The notes beneath the pieces were generated by a model. That model was not told where the DNA came from. It searched no databases and was given only the letters and a program-made list of their open reading frames with translations. From Acinetobacter modestus (lineage in GTDB: Bacteria > Pseudomonadota > Gammaproteobacteria > Pseudomonadales > Moraxellaceae): a stretch of DNA of 64,000 nucleotides. Made by a program: the position numbers and the translations under genes. Positions 47,057 through 56,614 of the stretch are shown here, piece after piece. Location: the NCBI RefSeq assembly GCF_014636095.1, contig NZ_BMDV01000002.1:1-64000 (forward strand), in the 5' to 3' direction. Each line of letters opens with the position of its first letter. The stretch's first letter is position 1.

Positions 47057-49744
47057 ATGTCACTTCAATTAAAAAATTATCAACATCAGTCTTTACAAGC
47101 TTTAGAGCAATTTTTTACCTTAGCTGCATCATTTGGGGCAGAAAGAGCTTTTAAGCGGTGTGTTGGTGAGCATATTGCTTATAGCGACCGATTAGATGGT
47201 ATTCCAAGTGTTTGTTTGCGTGTGCCAACTGGTGGCGGTAAAACCTTGCTTGCAGCGCATAGTATCCCTATTGCAGCACAGAACTATGTGAATACAGATA
47301 GCCCAATTGTGTTATGGCTTGTGCCAACAGACATGATCCGTCAGCAAACTTTGGCTGCACTCTCGAATGTGCAACATCCGTATCGCCAAGCCTTGCAAAG
47401 TCATTATGGCGACCGATTAAAAGTTTGTGATATTGAAAGCCTGCAAACACTAAACAAACATGATGTGGGTCAATCGTGCATTGTGATTGTGACTACGATT
47501 CAAATTTTTAACATTGATAAAGAAAAAACTTTCCAGCGCAATGCCTATGCGTTTGATGAATCATTAAGTGAACATTTTACCAAACTGAACCCTGCAAAAA
47601 TTGAAAATATGGATAGGGTCACAGCAGACACATTGCAATACCAAAAGTTTTTGACTGAAAAAGACATTGGTCGTGTAAAACATTCACTGGTCAATTTTTT
47701 TCATTTGCATCGACCGATTATTATTGTGGATGAGGCACATAAAAACAGAGGCGGCAAAACCTTTTTTCCAACGCTACAACGCTTGAATCCAAGTTGTTTA
47801 GTAGAGCTGACAGCAACCCCAAAAGACAATAATGTACTGTATTCCGTTTCCGCAGCGGAATTAAAAGCAGCTGAAATGATTAAATTGCCTGTGGTACTGA
47901 CAGAGCACCCGCATAGTTGGCAAGATTGTGTTCGAGATGCACTGATCCAGCGTGAAAAATTGGAGTTGCTTGCACAGAAAGAACATGAGTACATTCGACC
48001 GATTTTGCTCATACAGGCACAAGATAAAAATGGTGAAGCCAATGTTGAAGTGGTAAAGCAACATTTGCTAAATGACTATGAAAATATCTCCGAAGATTGG
48101 ATCGCAATTTCGACAGGTCAGACCAAAGAATTGGATGATCAGAATTTGTTTAGTCCTGATTGTAAAATCAAGATTGTGATAACCGTTGAAGCGTTAAAAG
48201 AGGGTTGGGATTGTTCATTTGCCTATGTTTTGGCGAGTCTACAAAACATTAATTCGGCAACAGATGTTGAACAATTGCTGGGTCGTGTATTGCGGATGCC
48301 TTATGCTAAATTACGCCAAAATGACGAACTCAACAAAGCCTATGCCCATGTGATTTCTAGTTCTATTGCACAAGCCACAGCCACCCTAAAAGACCGTATG
48401 GTTGCAAATATGGGCTTTAACAAATGGGAAGCTGACACCGCAATTGTAGCAAATCCACAGCAGCAATTTGATTTAGAACAAACGGGTGGGGAAATAACAA
48501 AGCCCAAAACACCTGAAGTGCTGATTTCTGTGCCATTTGCATTGAAACAAGACGATTTACCCAATGACGTGAAAGCAGCAGTTCAAGCGAGAGAAACCAG
48601 TCAAGGTACGGCTTTAATTATCAATAAAGGTACGTCAGACGAAGAATTTGATCGAATTGAACAAGCCATTATTGAGCAAGCTACGCCTAAACAAAAAACG
48701 CATGTGCAAGAAGTATTTAAAGATGCTCGTGCTGAACGACAAGCCTATCAAGCACCTGAAAACTGGGATGCGACATTTGCCTTAATTCCACAGCTCGGTT
48801 TATTTGTTGATGGTGTGTGGCAAGTTGCAGATAAAGAAACGATTGAAGATTCTGTTGAATGGGACTTGCTGGATTATCCTGTTCAATTGGACGGTTTTAA
48901 TATCAAAGAAACTGTAAATAGCTTTGAGATTGACCTTAATCTTCAAGATCAACAATTAAGTTACGAACATCTAAACAGTCAGCAAATCCAATTTGCAGAT
49001 ATGCCAACACCAATTACTGAAAATGATTTGCTCAATTGGCTTGATCGTAAAACAAGACGACAGGGTGTTACGCAAATTCAATTGCGAGCTTATTTGACTA
49101 AGCTGATCAGCTATTTATTGAATGTGCGTAATTTTACTTTGACTCAATTGCATCGTGCACAGTTCCAGTTGGCTTTAGCTGTGTCCAATGAATTAGATCG
49201 TTTATTTGAGCTTGCACGTAAAAAAGCATTCCAAGGTGATTTATTCAGTCAGTTACAAGTCAGCCATGACTCTAAACTTGAAAATAATTTTGAGTTTAAA
49301 CGAGGTGTTTATCCAGTCCGAATGCCTTATCGTGGAAGCTATAAATTTAAAAAGCATTTTTATGTTGCAATCGATGATTTAAGAGAAAAGACCGATTCAG
49401 GCAAGATTTCAGAAGAATTTCAATGCGCCCAGCTATTAGATCTACACCCTAAAGTTAAATATTGGGTGCGTAATATTCCTAAACAGCCACATACTTCATT
49501 TTGGTTACCAACAGAGAAAGATTATTTTTATCCTGACTTCGTTGCCGAATTAGTGGATGGTTCGATTTTTGTTTTGGAATACAAAGGTGGGCATTTAGAT
49601 ACGGCTGATGATGCTCGTGTGAAAAATGCTATTGGTAAGCAATGGGCTAAAGACAGCAATGGTAACCGTCTCTTCTTGATGGCGAAAAAGCAAGATGAAT
49701 TTGGACGTAGTTTGGACGAGCAGATTAATACAGTTTTGCTTTGA
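47057..49744 (+). CDS. Type III restriction endonuclease subunit (Res)
   Basis: The 895 residues have an SF2 helicase core: Walker A RVPTGGGKTLLAAHS at about 53-67, IVIVTTIQIFN, the DEAH box IIIVDEAHKNRGG, LTATP, and motif VI LGRVLRMPYAKLR. A C-terminal PD-(D/E)xK nuclease has YPDFVAELVDGSIFVLEYKGG at about 840-860. All catalytic motifs look intact, so with the adjacent Mod this is a potentially active type III R-M system. It converges with herA across an inverted repeat. Confidence 0.92.
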   Translation: MSLQLKNYQHQSLQALEQFFTLAASFGAERAFKRCVGEHIAYSDRLDGIPSVCLRVPTGGGKTLLAAHSIPIAAQNYVNTDSPIVLWLVPTDMIRQQTLAALSNVQHPYRQALQSHYGDRLKVCDIESLQTLNKHDVGQSCIVIVTTIQIFNIDKEKTFQRNAYAFDESLSEHFTKLNPAKIENMDRVTADTLQYQKFLTEKDIGRVKHSLVNFFHLHRPIIIVDEAHKNRGGKTFFPTLQRLNPSCLVELTATPKDNNVLYSVSAAELKAAEMIKLPVVLTEHPHSWQDCVRDALIQREKLELLAQKEHEYIRPILLIQAQDKNGEANVEVVKQHLLNDYENISEDWIAISTGQTKELDDQNLFSPDCKIKIVITVEALKEGWDCSFAYVLASLQNINSATDVEQLLGRVLRMPYAKLRQNDELNKAYAHVISSSIAQATATLKDRMVANMGFNKWEADTAIVANPQQQFDLEQTGGEITKPKTPEVLISVPFALKQDDLPNDVKAAVQARETSQGTALIINKGTSDEEFDRIEQAIIEQATPKQKTHVQEVFKDARAERQAYQAPENWDATFALIPQLGLFVDGVWQVADKETIEDSVEWDLLDYPVQLDGFNIKETVNSFEIDLNLQDQQLSYEHLNSQQIQFADMPTPITENDLLNWLDRKTRRQGVTQIQLRAYLTKLISYLLNVRNFTLTQLHRAQFQLALAVSNELDRLFELARKKAFQGDLFSQLQVSHDSKLENNFEFKRGVYPVRMPYRGSYKFKKHFYVAIDDLREKTDSGKISEEFQCAQLLDLHPKVKYWVRNIPKQPHTSFWLPTEKDYFYPDFVAELVDGSIFVLEYKGGHLDTADDARVKNAIGKQWAKDSNGNRLFLMAKKQDEFGRSLDEQINTVLL

Positions 49745-49764
49745 AATTAAAAAATTATTTTTAA

Positions 49765-49801
49765 TTGACTAAGAGAAAATAATTTATTCACTCTTAGTCA
49801 A
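49765..49801. terminator. Inverted repeat between convergent res and herA
   Basis: The perfect 11-bp arms TTGACTAAGAG / CTCTTAGTCAA have a 15-nt A+T-rich loop and no strong U tract. It may be a bidirectional terminator. Confidence 0.6.
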
Positions 49802-49812
49802 GATAATCTAAA

Positions 49813-51489
49813 TTATTTGTGCCATTCAGCTTTTATTTTAGATAAATCTATATCTTTCCATTTATTTTTCCATAGTTCCCAATACGGGATATCATTTGAT
49901 GATGGAGCAATAGAGCATGGTTCGATCTGAACAATAGATGGAAGAATTATAGATTCACCAACTAAGAGAGCCTCACCTTGTTTAAATGAAGTCATTTTAT
50001 CAATTAATGAACCTAAAGAGTCTGGTAATAGTTTTCTGACATAGGCTTGATCGACAGGATTAGTAAGTCTCATCGCTATGAAGTTATTGCATTGTGCAAA
50101 AATAGTTTCAGAAATTTCAGAAGGTCGCTGACTCGCTAACAGCAGAGTGACACCATATTTTCGTCCTTCTTTGGCGATTCTTTCAATTGACATTTTTGAA
50201 GATCTATATTTTGATAAATCACTATTAGGCACATATTTATGTGCCTCCTCATATACTAGTAGAATAGGTGCATCATTATTAATTTTTTCATCAGGATTAT
50301 CTAAGCAACGTAATTTTTTGTATATATAACCATATTCAAAGACTAATCTTGATATTAGAGATACTGTTATACTCAATACTTCAAAAGGAACACCACTAAG
50401 GTCAATAACAGTGATATTTGATTCTTTATTTGGGGTGAAACCTAAAAGAGATTGTAAGGTTTCTTCAAATGTAATATTTTTAGATTTATCCCCAAGGAAA
50501 AAATCTAGTCTTTTATCATTAATTTTATTTTCGAGTCGATTAATAAAATTTGTTAATTTGCCATACAGACTACCTTGATTAAGTTTAGGTTGTCCTTTTT
50601 TCTCACCTGAAGCATAAGTATCGCCAGTATCAATTTGTTCAGTATTTTTAAATTTAGCAAAATTTAAAACCTCATTAATATCAAATGGTATTGGAGAATC
50701 AAGATGAATTCTTTGTTTATCTTGCTCTTCACCAGTAAACTTTTGTTTTCTATCTAATATTATAGATTCTTTGAAAATATTACGTTGATTATGATCATTA
50801 GCTTCTGTATCTAGGAAAAATTCTTCTAATTCTTCACTATTTAACATCCAATATGGAAGAGTTAAATTCGAAATATCAATGTAACTTGCATTAGGAAAAG
50901 CCATTTTATATTCAGAATGAATATCAAAGACGATAACGTGAGAATTATTTAAATGAAAATTCTCATTTTTCTCAGAGGTCGCCTTTTGGATAATTTTTGC
51001 TAGAGTATGAGATTTTCCTGAACCAGTTGAACCAACTATAGCAATATGTTTATTAAAAAACTTGTTCCCATTAATTGGTACAGCGACCTCTGTATTTGAA
51101 GAAAGATTTGAAAAAGTAAAGCTTTCTGCTGAATTAACTGTATCCTCATATATCTTTTTTATGTCTTCTATAGTTGCTGGAACTACTTCTTTTGGAGGAA
51201 TAGCTAATGAATCACCTCCACGTTCAAATTTTCCATTTCTAAGCACCCCTAAAGGAAATGCTTCAATGATATAGTTTTGTACACCTTCGCCTACAGAAAT
51301 TTGAAAATTTTCAATTACAGCTATTAAAACTGCATTTTCATTATCTGCAATTTTTAAATATGAACCAACTTTTAATGACTCTTCAGCAATTTTAAAATTC
51401 TCTAAATCTTCGACAACGATTTTTACTTTATCGGGGAATACAGCTATGACTTGAGCATTTATTTTTTCATCTGGATTCGAAACAATCAT
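49813..51489 (-). CDS. herA: HerA-type hexameric ATPase of a defence pair
   Basis: The 558 residues have an N-terminal HAS-barrel (VIAVFPDKVKIVVEDLENF, KVGSYLKIADNENAVLIAVI), then Walker A IAIVGSTGSGKSHTLAKII, Walker B APILLVYEEAHKYV, and the sensor/arginine region MSIERIAKEGRKYGVTLLLASQRPSEI. HerA/FtsK-family rings translocate or unwind DNA. Its start overlaps the stop of the upstream nuclease-like gene by 4 bp. HerA paired with a DUF4297 nuclease is a known anti-phage arrangement. The full-length motifs suggest an active ATPase. Confidence 0.9.
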   Translation of the reverse strand: MIVSNPDEKINAQVIAVFPDKVKIVVEDLENFKIAEESLKVGSYLKIADNENAVLIAVIENFQISVGEGVQNYIIEAFPLGVLRNGKFERGGDSLAIPPKEVVPATIEDIKKIYEDTVNSAESFTFSNLSSNTEVAVPINGNKFFNKHIAIVGSTGSGKSHTLAKIIQKATSEKNENFHLNNSHVIVFDIHSEYKMAFPNASYIDISNLTLPYWMLNSEELEEFFLDTEANDHNQRNIFKESIILDRKQKFTGEEQDKQRIHLDSPIPFDINEVLNFAKFKNTEQIDTGDTYASGEKKGQPKLNQGSLYGKLTNFINRLENKINDKRLDFFLGDKSKNITFEETLQSLLGFTPNKESNITVIDLSGVPFEVLSITVSLISRLVFEYGYIYKKLRCLDNPDEKINNDAPILLVYEEAHKYVPNSDLSKYRSSKMSIERIAKEGRKYGVTLLLASQRPSEISETIFAQCNNFIAMRLTNPVDQAYVRKLLPDSLGSLIDKMTSFKQGEALLVGESIILPSIVQIEPCSIAPSSNDIPYWELWKNKWKDIDLSKIKAEWHK

Positions 51490-52706
51490 ATGATTTCCTT
51501 AATATCTGTAATATGTTCAATTTGAATGTTGTGTATTCCAATTGAAGGGTTTGAGCATTCAAAGTAAGGAGACGTGATAAAAAATTGATAAACTTTCTTA
51601 GTTTTAGTAGGAATAGAATTAAGGGTCAGTTCCAAATTTGTCAACATATTTAATATTTTAATCTTAATTTGATTTTGGTAAGTTGCTGCTTGTACAATTG
51701 AAGTTGGATTAAATTCAGCTCCTTGGAAATCATGACCATCAATAAATTTATATCTTTCTCTGAATAACTCTGTTTTAATCTCGATTAATTCAGAATAATC
51801 TATTCCATGAATTAAGATGTAAGGACAAAAAGAAATTGTTCCATATTTTGAAATTTTTGACCACTTTTTAGAAATGATAAAAATTAATTCTTTGAGTTCA
51901 TTTCGAAAATAAGTACTTTGATCTATTTCTATTAAAAAGAATCTTTCAAATGGTTCAATATTCAAGAATGTAAAGTATTCTTGTTTAAGGTTTTTAAAAT
52001 GTGATTTCTTTCCCTTTATTTTTATAAACCATTCATTAAAAAGAATATTGGAATTATTTACTTTTTCTAAGAATGTTTTTTTAGTAATCATCCTATCTTT
52101 CTTAATTGAATTAATTGATAAATCTTTAATAATTCGCAAGGAATTATTGTAATAAAATGATTCTGCTGAATATCTTGTTGAATTAAAGTGTGTGCACAGT
52201 GAATCTATTAATTGATTGTATTGTATTGTATATTCTGGGGAGTTAATATTAATATTTAAGCATGATAAAAAATCTTCAAGCTCAGTATCTGATAATCCAA
52301 GTTCAATATGATGTTCATGTTTAACTTTTTCTACAGTATAAGTTAAAAAATGTTTTTTTAGGAAATCTATGTCTAACTCATTAGGCAACTTCTCATGACC
52401 AGATTTATAATGTCCATTGATTTGATAATTTATTTTTTGTTTTTCTCCTTTAGTTACTTTTTTATAATGATTAAGCATGTGCTTTACAGCATCTTTAATC
52501 ACTGAATGATTGTATTCTGTCTTAGCATAATATTTACACTGTATAGCTGAGACCTCAGTAGCTGTTTTTATATCTATATCCTCAAGACATTCTATAGCCA
52601 CGCTATCCTCAGGTGATTCAAGACTCAATAATTTAAGAATGGATTGATCAAATTGATAAAAATAACCCTTTAGTGTGTCAACAGCACTTCTATCTGAATC
52701 AGACAT
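51486..52706 (-). CDS. DUF4297/Cap4-like nuclease-domain protein
   Basis: The 406 residues have an N-terminal domain with the pattern GYFYQFDQSILKLLSL, VAIECLEDIDIK and AIQCKYY. The E, D, QxK spacing fits the DUF4297/Cap4 type of PD-(D/E)xK nuclease. Residues about 130-400 are A+T-rich, helical and unrecognised. They could sense phage or dock on HerA. The 4-bp overlap with herA (51486-51489) indicates tight coupling. It starts 66 bp after the greB-like gene on the same strand, so may be transcribed from the recombinase operon. The family call is from motif spacing only. Confidence 0.72.
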   Translation of the reverse strand: MSDSDRSAVDTLKGYFYQFDQSILKLLSLESPEDSVAIECLEDIDIKTATEVSAIQCKYYAKTEYNHSVIKDAVKHMLNHYKKVTKGEKQKINYQINGHYKSGHEKLPNELDIDFLKKHFLTYTVEKVKHEHHIELGLSDTELEDFLSCLNININSPEYTIQYNQLIDSLCTHFNSTRYSAESFYYNNSLRIIKDLSINSIKKDRMITKKTFLEKVNNSNILFNEWFIKIKGKKSHFKNLKQEYFTFLNIEPFERFFLIEIDQSTYFRNELKELIFIISKKWSKISKYGTISFCPYILIHGIDYSELIEIKTELFRERYKFIDGHDFQGAEFNPTSIVQAATYQNQIKIKILNMLTNLELTLNSIPTKTKKVYQFFITSPYFECSNPSIGIHNIQIEHITDIKEII

Positions 52707-52771
52707 AGCAAATTATTTAAATGTTATAAGTATGTTTTTTTATACTAGATTTATTTTGAAAAAACAAACTA

Positions 52772-53251
52772 TTAAGTGACTTTTTTATAAACAATGTTTG
52801 TAATATACCAAATTTTCTTACCAGTAGGTGTTTGTACTTGGACTTCATCATCTACAGACTTACCTAAGCAAGCTTTAGCCATAGGTGATTGGAGGGAAAT
52901 ATAGTCTTTATTACCATAAATCTCCTCGTCACCCACTATGCGAAATTTAATGGTTTCACCGTCGTCATTCTCTAATTCAACCCAAGCACCAAAATACGCT
53001 TTTCCATCTTGTTCAGGGCTATATTCAACTTTATGTGCCACCTCAAAAAGCTTGGTTAAGTATCTAATTCTACGATCAATTTCACGTAACTTTCTTTTAT
53101 TATAGATGTAATCAGCGTTTTCCGATCGATCGCCTAGACTGGCTGCCCAAGACACAATTTTAGTAATTTCAGGACGTTCTTTACGAACTAAATCATTTAA
53201 CTCATCTTGTAAACGTTGATAACCTTCAACCGTTAATAATTTACGATTCAA
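52772..53251 (-). CDS. Island-borne GreB-like elongation factor (replacement for the split host gene)
   Basis: The 159 residues carry the full Gre layout: a coiled coil with ERPEITKIVSWAASLG and DRSENADYIYNKRKLREIDR, then the C-terminal domain with YFGAWVELENDDGE, SPMAKACLGKSVDDEV and a final KKIWYITNIVY. Acidic tip residues are present. It is clearly homologous to the interrupted host greB but diverged, and the codons around the insertion point differ (TACATC instead of TATCAA). It overlaps the previous gene by 4 bp and is the last of the four overlapping recombinase-operon genes. It likely compensates for loss of host GreB. Confidence 0.9.
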   Translation of the reverse strand: MNRKLLTVEGYQRLQDELNDLVRKERPEITKIVSWAASLGDRSENADYIYNKRKLREIDRRIRYLTKLFEVAHKVEYSPEQDGKAYFGAWVELENDDGETIKFRIVGDEEIYGNKDYISLQSPMAKACLGKSVDDEVQVQTPTGKKIWYITNIVYKKVT

Positions 53252-53856
53252 GACAAATACTCCAAAGCCTTGCGTAAGGCATCCAATGTTGACACTTTAA
53301 AAACAGGCTTATTTGACTCATCTACAAGCTCACCATAATGTGTAGGCTTTAAATTCCATTTTTTTTGGAAATCTGTAGACAATAAATATTGTAATGCCCG
53401 TACTTCTTGATCAGAAAGCTTAAAAGATTCATCGGGTATCATATTCTTATGATCATAAATATCAATCCTTTGTTTAGGTGGAATGATTTCACGGATCATT
53501 TGTTGAGCTTCCTTTAACTCAGATGCCATAATACGGACAAGCAACTGATGTTTGGGGTTTTGAATTTCTTCAATCCACGCATTGTCTGTTGGAGATGGTT
53601 TTGTTAATTTAGTCGTCTGGGATGAATCTGCAAAACATTGAATCAGTGCTCTATATTTTTCACCTGTCTTATTTCTGATGCTTTGCGCTTTAGGAACACC
53701 TCTGTTAAATCCTAAATTAGCAATCGTACTTACAGAAAAATCCTGAATTCCACGTTCCTGTTGCTCCATACATACTTCATAGATTGCATCGAGTGACTGT
53801 TGGATTTTAAGTGATGATCCATGTTTTAACTTATGTAATAACTCTTCAGGATTCAC
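53248..53856 (-). CDS. GmtX-like small partner of the recombinase trio
   Basis: The 202-residue protein is mostly helical. It has a possible DNA-binding helical segment (FSVSTIANLGFNRGVPKAQSI, then NKTGEKYRALIQ) near residues 40-70 and a C-terminal winged-helix-like part (SDQEVRALQYLLSTDF). It fits the third gene of the Tn554 tnpC / gamma-mobile-trio module. It overlaps the large recombinase gene by 11 bp and the greB-like gene by 4 bp. The role is probably orientation or regulation of recombination, as for TnpC; this is inference. Confidence 0.65.
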   Translation of the reverse strand: MNPEELLHKLKHGSSLKIQQSLDAIYEVCMEQQERGIQDFSVSTIANLGFNRGVPKAQSIRNKTGEKYRALIQCFADSSQTTKLTKPSPTDNAWIEEIQNPKHQLLVRIMASELKEAQQMIREIIPPKQRIDIYDHKNMIPDESFKLSDQEVRALQYLLSTDFQKKWNLKPTHYGELVDESNKPVFKVSTLDALRKALEYLS

Positions 53857-56614
53857 GACTTACCTCAATTAAATTTGGTGAATTATGTAGAATGAGTTCA
53901 ATCTCTGATTTTGAAATTTGTTCAGTTTCAGAAAGTTCTATTAGTTTAAGCTTTCCATCTATAACACTTTGCACTTTATCCCAAGATTTGAGACGACTCA
54001 TCAATAACTTGAAAATTTGATTGCCTGCTGAAAGTTGCTGTTCTTTAGATAACATGAATAAAGCGGGCATAATTTCATTAAACATTGCCATTTTATCAAT
54101 GAGCTGAGTTCTTGGATAAATAGCTTGATCTGCATTACAAGATTTATAAATGGCTGCATTTTCACAGACTTCTTGTAATTGTTGATAATGGCTCACTTCT
54201 TCCATTTCTAATATCAATTCAGCATTAGGGGCTGTAATTAAGGAAAGTTTTTCATCGCTCTCTATAAGGGGATTGTTGTTGATGAGCTTGTGGCATTTCG
54301 TAATATGACTATAAGCCGATTGGATATCGCATAAAAGCATATCCAATTTTTTAGCGGCTGTTTCATATTCAGATTCGAAATTTCGAAGTTCAGTCTCAAG
54401 CTTGGATCTGTTTGCTGTGCCTTCAAATTTTTCTTTCTTCAAATTGGCTATATATTCTTCTTTTTCAATATTATCAATATCTTGATTAATCTGATTGATT
54501 TTAATTTGTAGTTTCGAACATATTTCAGATTGATCATTGGATTGGAGTAAGATCTCATTTGTAATTGCCAATAAACCACCAATAAAGGCAGGCCCAGTTA
54601 TAAAATGTCTACAACGGATACAATTCTGAGTTCCTAAATAACCTTGGGGTGTAGGGGTATAGAATGAACTACTTTTTATTAACTCACCACCATCCTCACA
54701 TCTTGAAGCTGCAAAAGGGCAAATACCGTAATCTCTAAAAATAAAATTTCCTGCAGGAACCTCATTAGATAAAGCTTGCAGTAACTCCAAATTATTACCA
54801 ATTAATTGGTTTTTAACACTTTCAATTTTATTTTGCTCAATTGTCCTTTGAATTGATTCAACTTCAGATTTTAAGGCTATTTTTTCACCTTCTTCTAATC
54901 GAGTTCTAATATCATGATTGGAAACTTTGCAATAATAAATCGACATGATCACGGAGCTATGGCCAACGATCTTCATCACGATTTCAATAGGCATACCCAT
55001 TTCAAGAACATAGGCTGTAATGAGGCTAACACGCATGCTATGAGGTGTATATTTAGACTTATATGCACCTAAAATTGCTCTATTTCCTTCAAGTGTAGCT
55101 AAGCAAAGATTTGAGGGCTGTATATTATAAAGAGCAGCCGCTAATCTTGGGGTTAAAGCATTTCCGACATTTGCTGGTTCAAAATCATTAAAGCGCCTAA
55201 AAAGAAAACAATTCAATCCTTTGGCTTTTCTTTGTACCTCATTTAAATTTGTTCTTTGGCAATTAATCCAAGCACTGGGGTATGAGATAGAATTATATTT
55301 TTGTTGCCATTTCCTTAGCCTAATAAGCCAATATGCTAAGTCTTCGGGTATCCACGGAATTGTGTAGCCTTGCCCATTGTTATTTGTTTTATTTGTAGTG
55401 GTAAACATACCTGTTTGACCATCAGGCATTCTTTTGATGAACGATTGTTCTTTGGTTAATCGTGAAAGTGGGGAATTATTTTTTAGCCAAATGATTTTGT
55501 TTTGTTGATCTAAATCTGCAATATACTCATCGGCTTCACCAGAATCATTATAGGCGATTTGTCGTCCTCTTAAGGGAACTTTGGTGAGTGTATAAGTATG
55601 AATCCAGTCAGTTGGGCACCATAAATATGCTTGATTATCAATTACACGGTATACACAATCTAAATCATGTAAATCTAATTGATCAAAGCTTACTTTTACC
55701 CAATCTGCATCGAATTTATGAAGGTGCTCTAAATCTTGAAAGTTTTTTGCATTGGTTGGAATAATCCATTCTTGAGCTTTTTTAACAAAATGGTATTGTA
55801 AGCATGGCTTTGTTGTTTCAGAGCGGATTGAGCTAGATGATATATTTTGTTGATTGAGTAAAAGGCTGAACGGATTTCTAGCATTATCGACTCGTACTAT
55901 TTCGCCTGTTTCTTCATCTTCAATCGTTAAATCATTGTCAATAATGTAATCTAAGAATTCATTGACATAAACAACGAGTTTCCTCCTCATAGGTTCAGAT
56001 TCTATATTTTCAAGAATATCTCGAAAGGGTTTTACATCGAATTTTTCCTGTATAAGAAAAGCATGTGGTGTTTTGCTTTTATCAAATTGTTCAATATAAA
56101 GACGAACGAAACGACAAAGCTGAGTTTCTTTAGTACCTCCACCACGAGCTTTAGTCATAAATTCTTTAATTTTTATTGCCCAAGTGACATAGTCAGAAGA
56201 AATAAAATCTGGCTTAAATGGTTCTGTTTTACCTAAAAATTTATACCAGTTTTCCCATTCATTTGGATATGCAGTTTGTGGATCAAGTGGAAGACTTAGA
56301 TCATTTAATTTTAAAATAAAAGCTTTGTACTCTTTCGCATTTTTAAGATTTTTGTTTTCAATCAAATTTTTTAGTTCGACATATGAAATAAAATCAGCTA
56401 TTTCAAAAAAATCTTTATAGCTAATCCATTCGTCATAAATTCTTTCGGGATGAGCAGGTAGCCCATATTCTCTATATTTCTGTTTATAGAGTACTGAGTT
56501 TGTAATACCTTCATTTTTACAAAATTGTTTTAAAGAATCTAAGCTAGGAAAAGTCGAAAACTCTTTATTAAATCGTTTACTTTCAATTCGTCTGATTGCT
56601 TGAGGTTTAATCAT
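53846..56614 (-). CDS. Large tyrosine recombinase, GmtZ / Tn554 TnpB-like
   Basis: The 922 residues show in the middle the tyrosine-recombinase C-terminal box: HSMRVSLITAYVLEMGMP, then IVGHSSVIMSIYYCK with the nucleophile Tyr (H-x2-R...GH...Y). Around 650-710 is a Cys-rich segment (ICPFAASRCEDGG, CIRCRHFITGPAF) as in TnpB-type proteins, then a long coiled coil (about 740-800). It starts by a 4-bp overlap with the smaller recombinase. The name GmtZ is from recognition of the three-gene order and the C-rich motif. Confidence 0.8.
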   Translation of the reverse strand: MIKPQAIRRIESKRFNKEFSTFPSLDSLKQFCKNEGITNSVLYKQKYREYGLPAHPERIYDEWISYKDFFEIADFISYVELKNLIENKNLKNAKEYKAFILKLNDLSLPLDPQTAYPNEWENWYKFLGKTEPFKPDFISSDYVTWAIKIKEFMTKARGGGTKETQLCRFVRLYIEQFDKSKTPHAFLIQEKFDVKPFRDILENIESEPMRRKLVVYVNEFLDYIIDNDLTIEDEETGEIVRVDNARNPFSLLLNQQNISSSSIRSETTKPCLQYHFVKKAQEWIIPTNAKNFQDLEHLHKFDADWVKVSFDQLDLHDLDCVYRVIDNQAYLWCPTDWIHTYTLTKVPLRGRQIAYNDSGEADEYIADLDQQNKIIWLKNNSPLSRLTKEQSFIKRMPDGQTGMFTTTNKTNNNGQGYTIPWIPEDLAYWLIRLRKWQQKYNSISYPSAWINCQRTNLNEVQRKAKGLNCFLFRRFNDFEPANVGNALTPRLAAALYNIQPSNLCLATLEGNRAILGAYKSKYTPHSMRVSLITAYVLEMGMPIEIVMKIVGHSSVIMSIYYCKVSNHDIRTRLEEGEKIALKSEVESIQRTIEQNKIESVKNQLIGNNLELLQALSNEVPAGNFIFRDYGICPFAASRCEDGGELIKSSSFYTPTPQGYLGTQNCIRCRHFITGPAFIGGLLAITNEILLQSNDQSEICSKLQIKINQINQDIDNIEKEEYIANLKKEKFEGTANRSKLETELRNFESEYETAAKKLDMLLCDIQSAYSHITKCHKLINNNPLIESDEKLSLITAPNAELILEMEEVSHYQQLQEVCENAAIYKSCNADQAIYPRTQLIDKMAMFNEIMPALFMLSKEQQLSAGNQIFKLLMSRLKSWDKVQSVIDGKLKLIELSETEQISKSEIELILHNSPNLIEVSRES

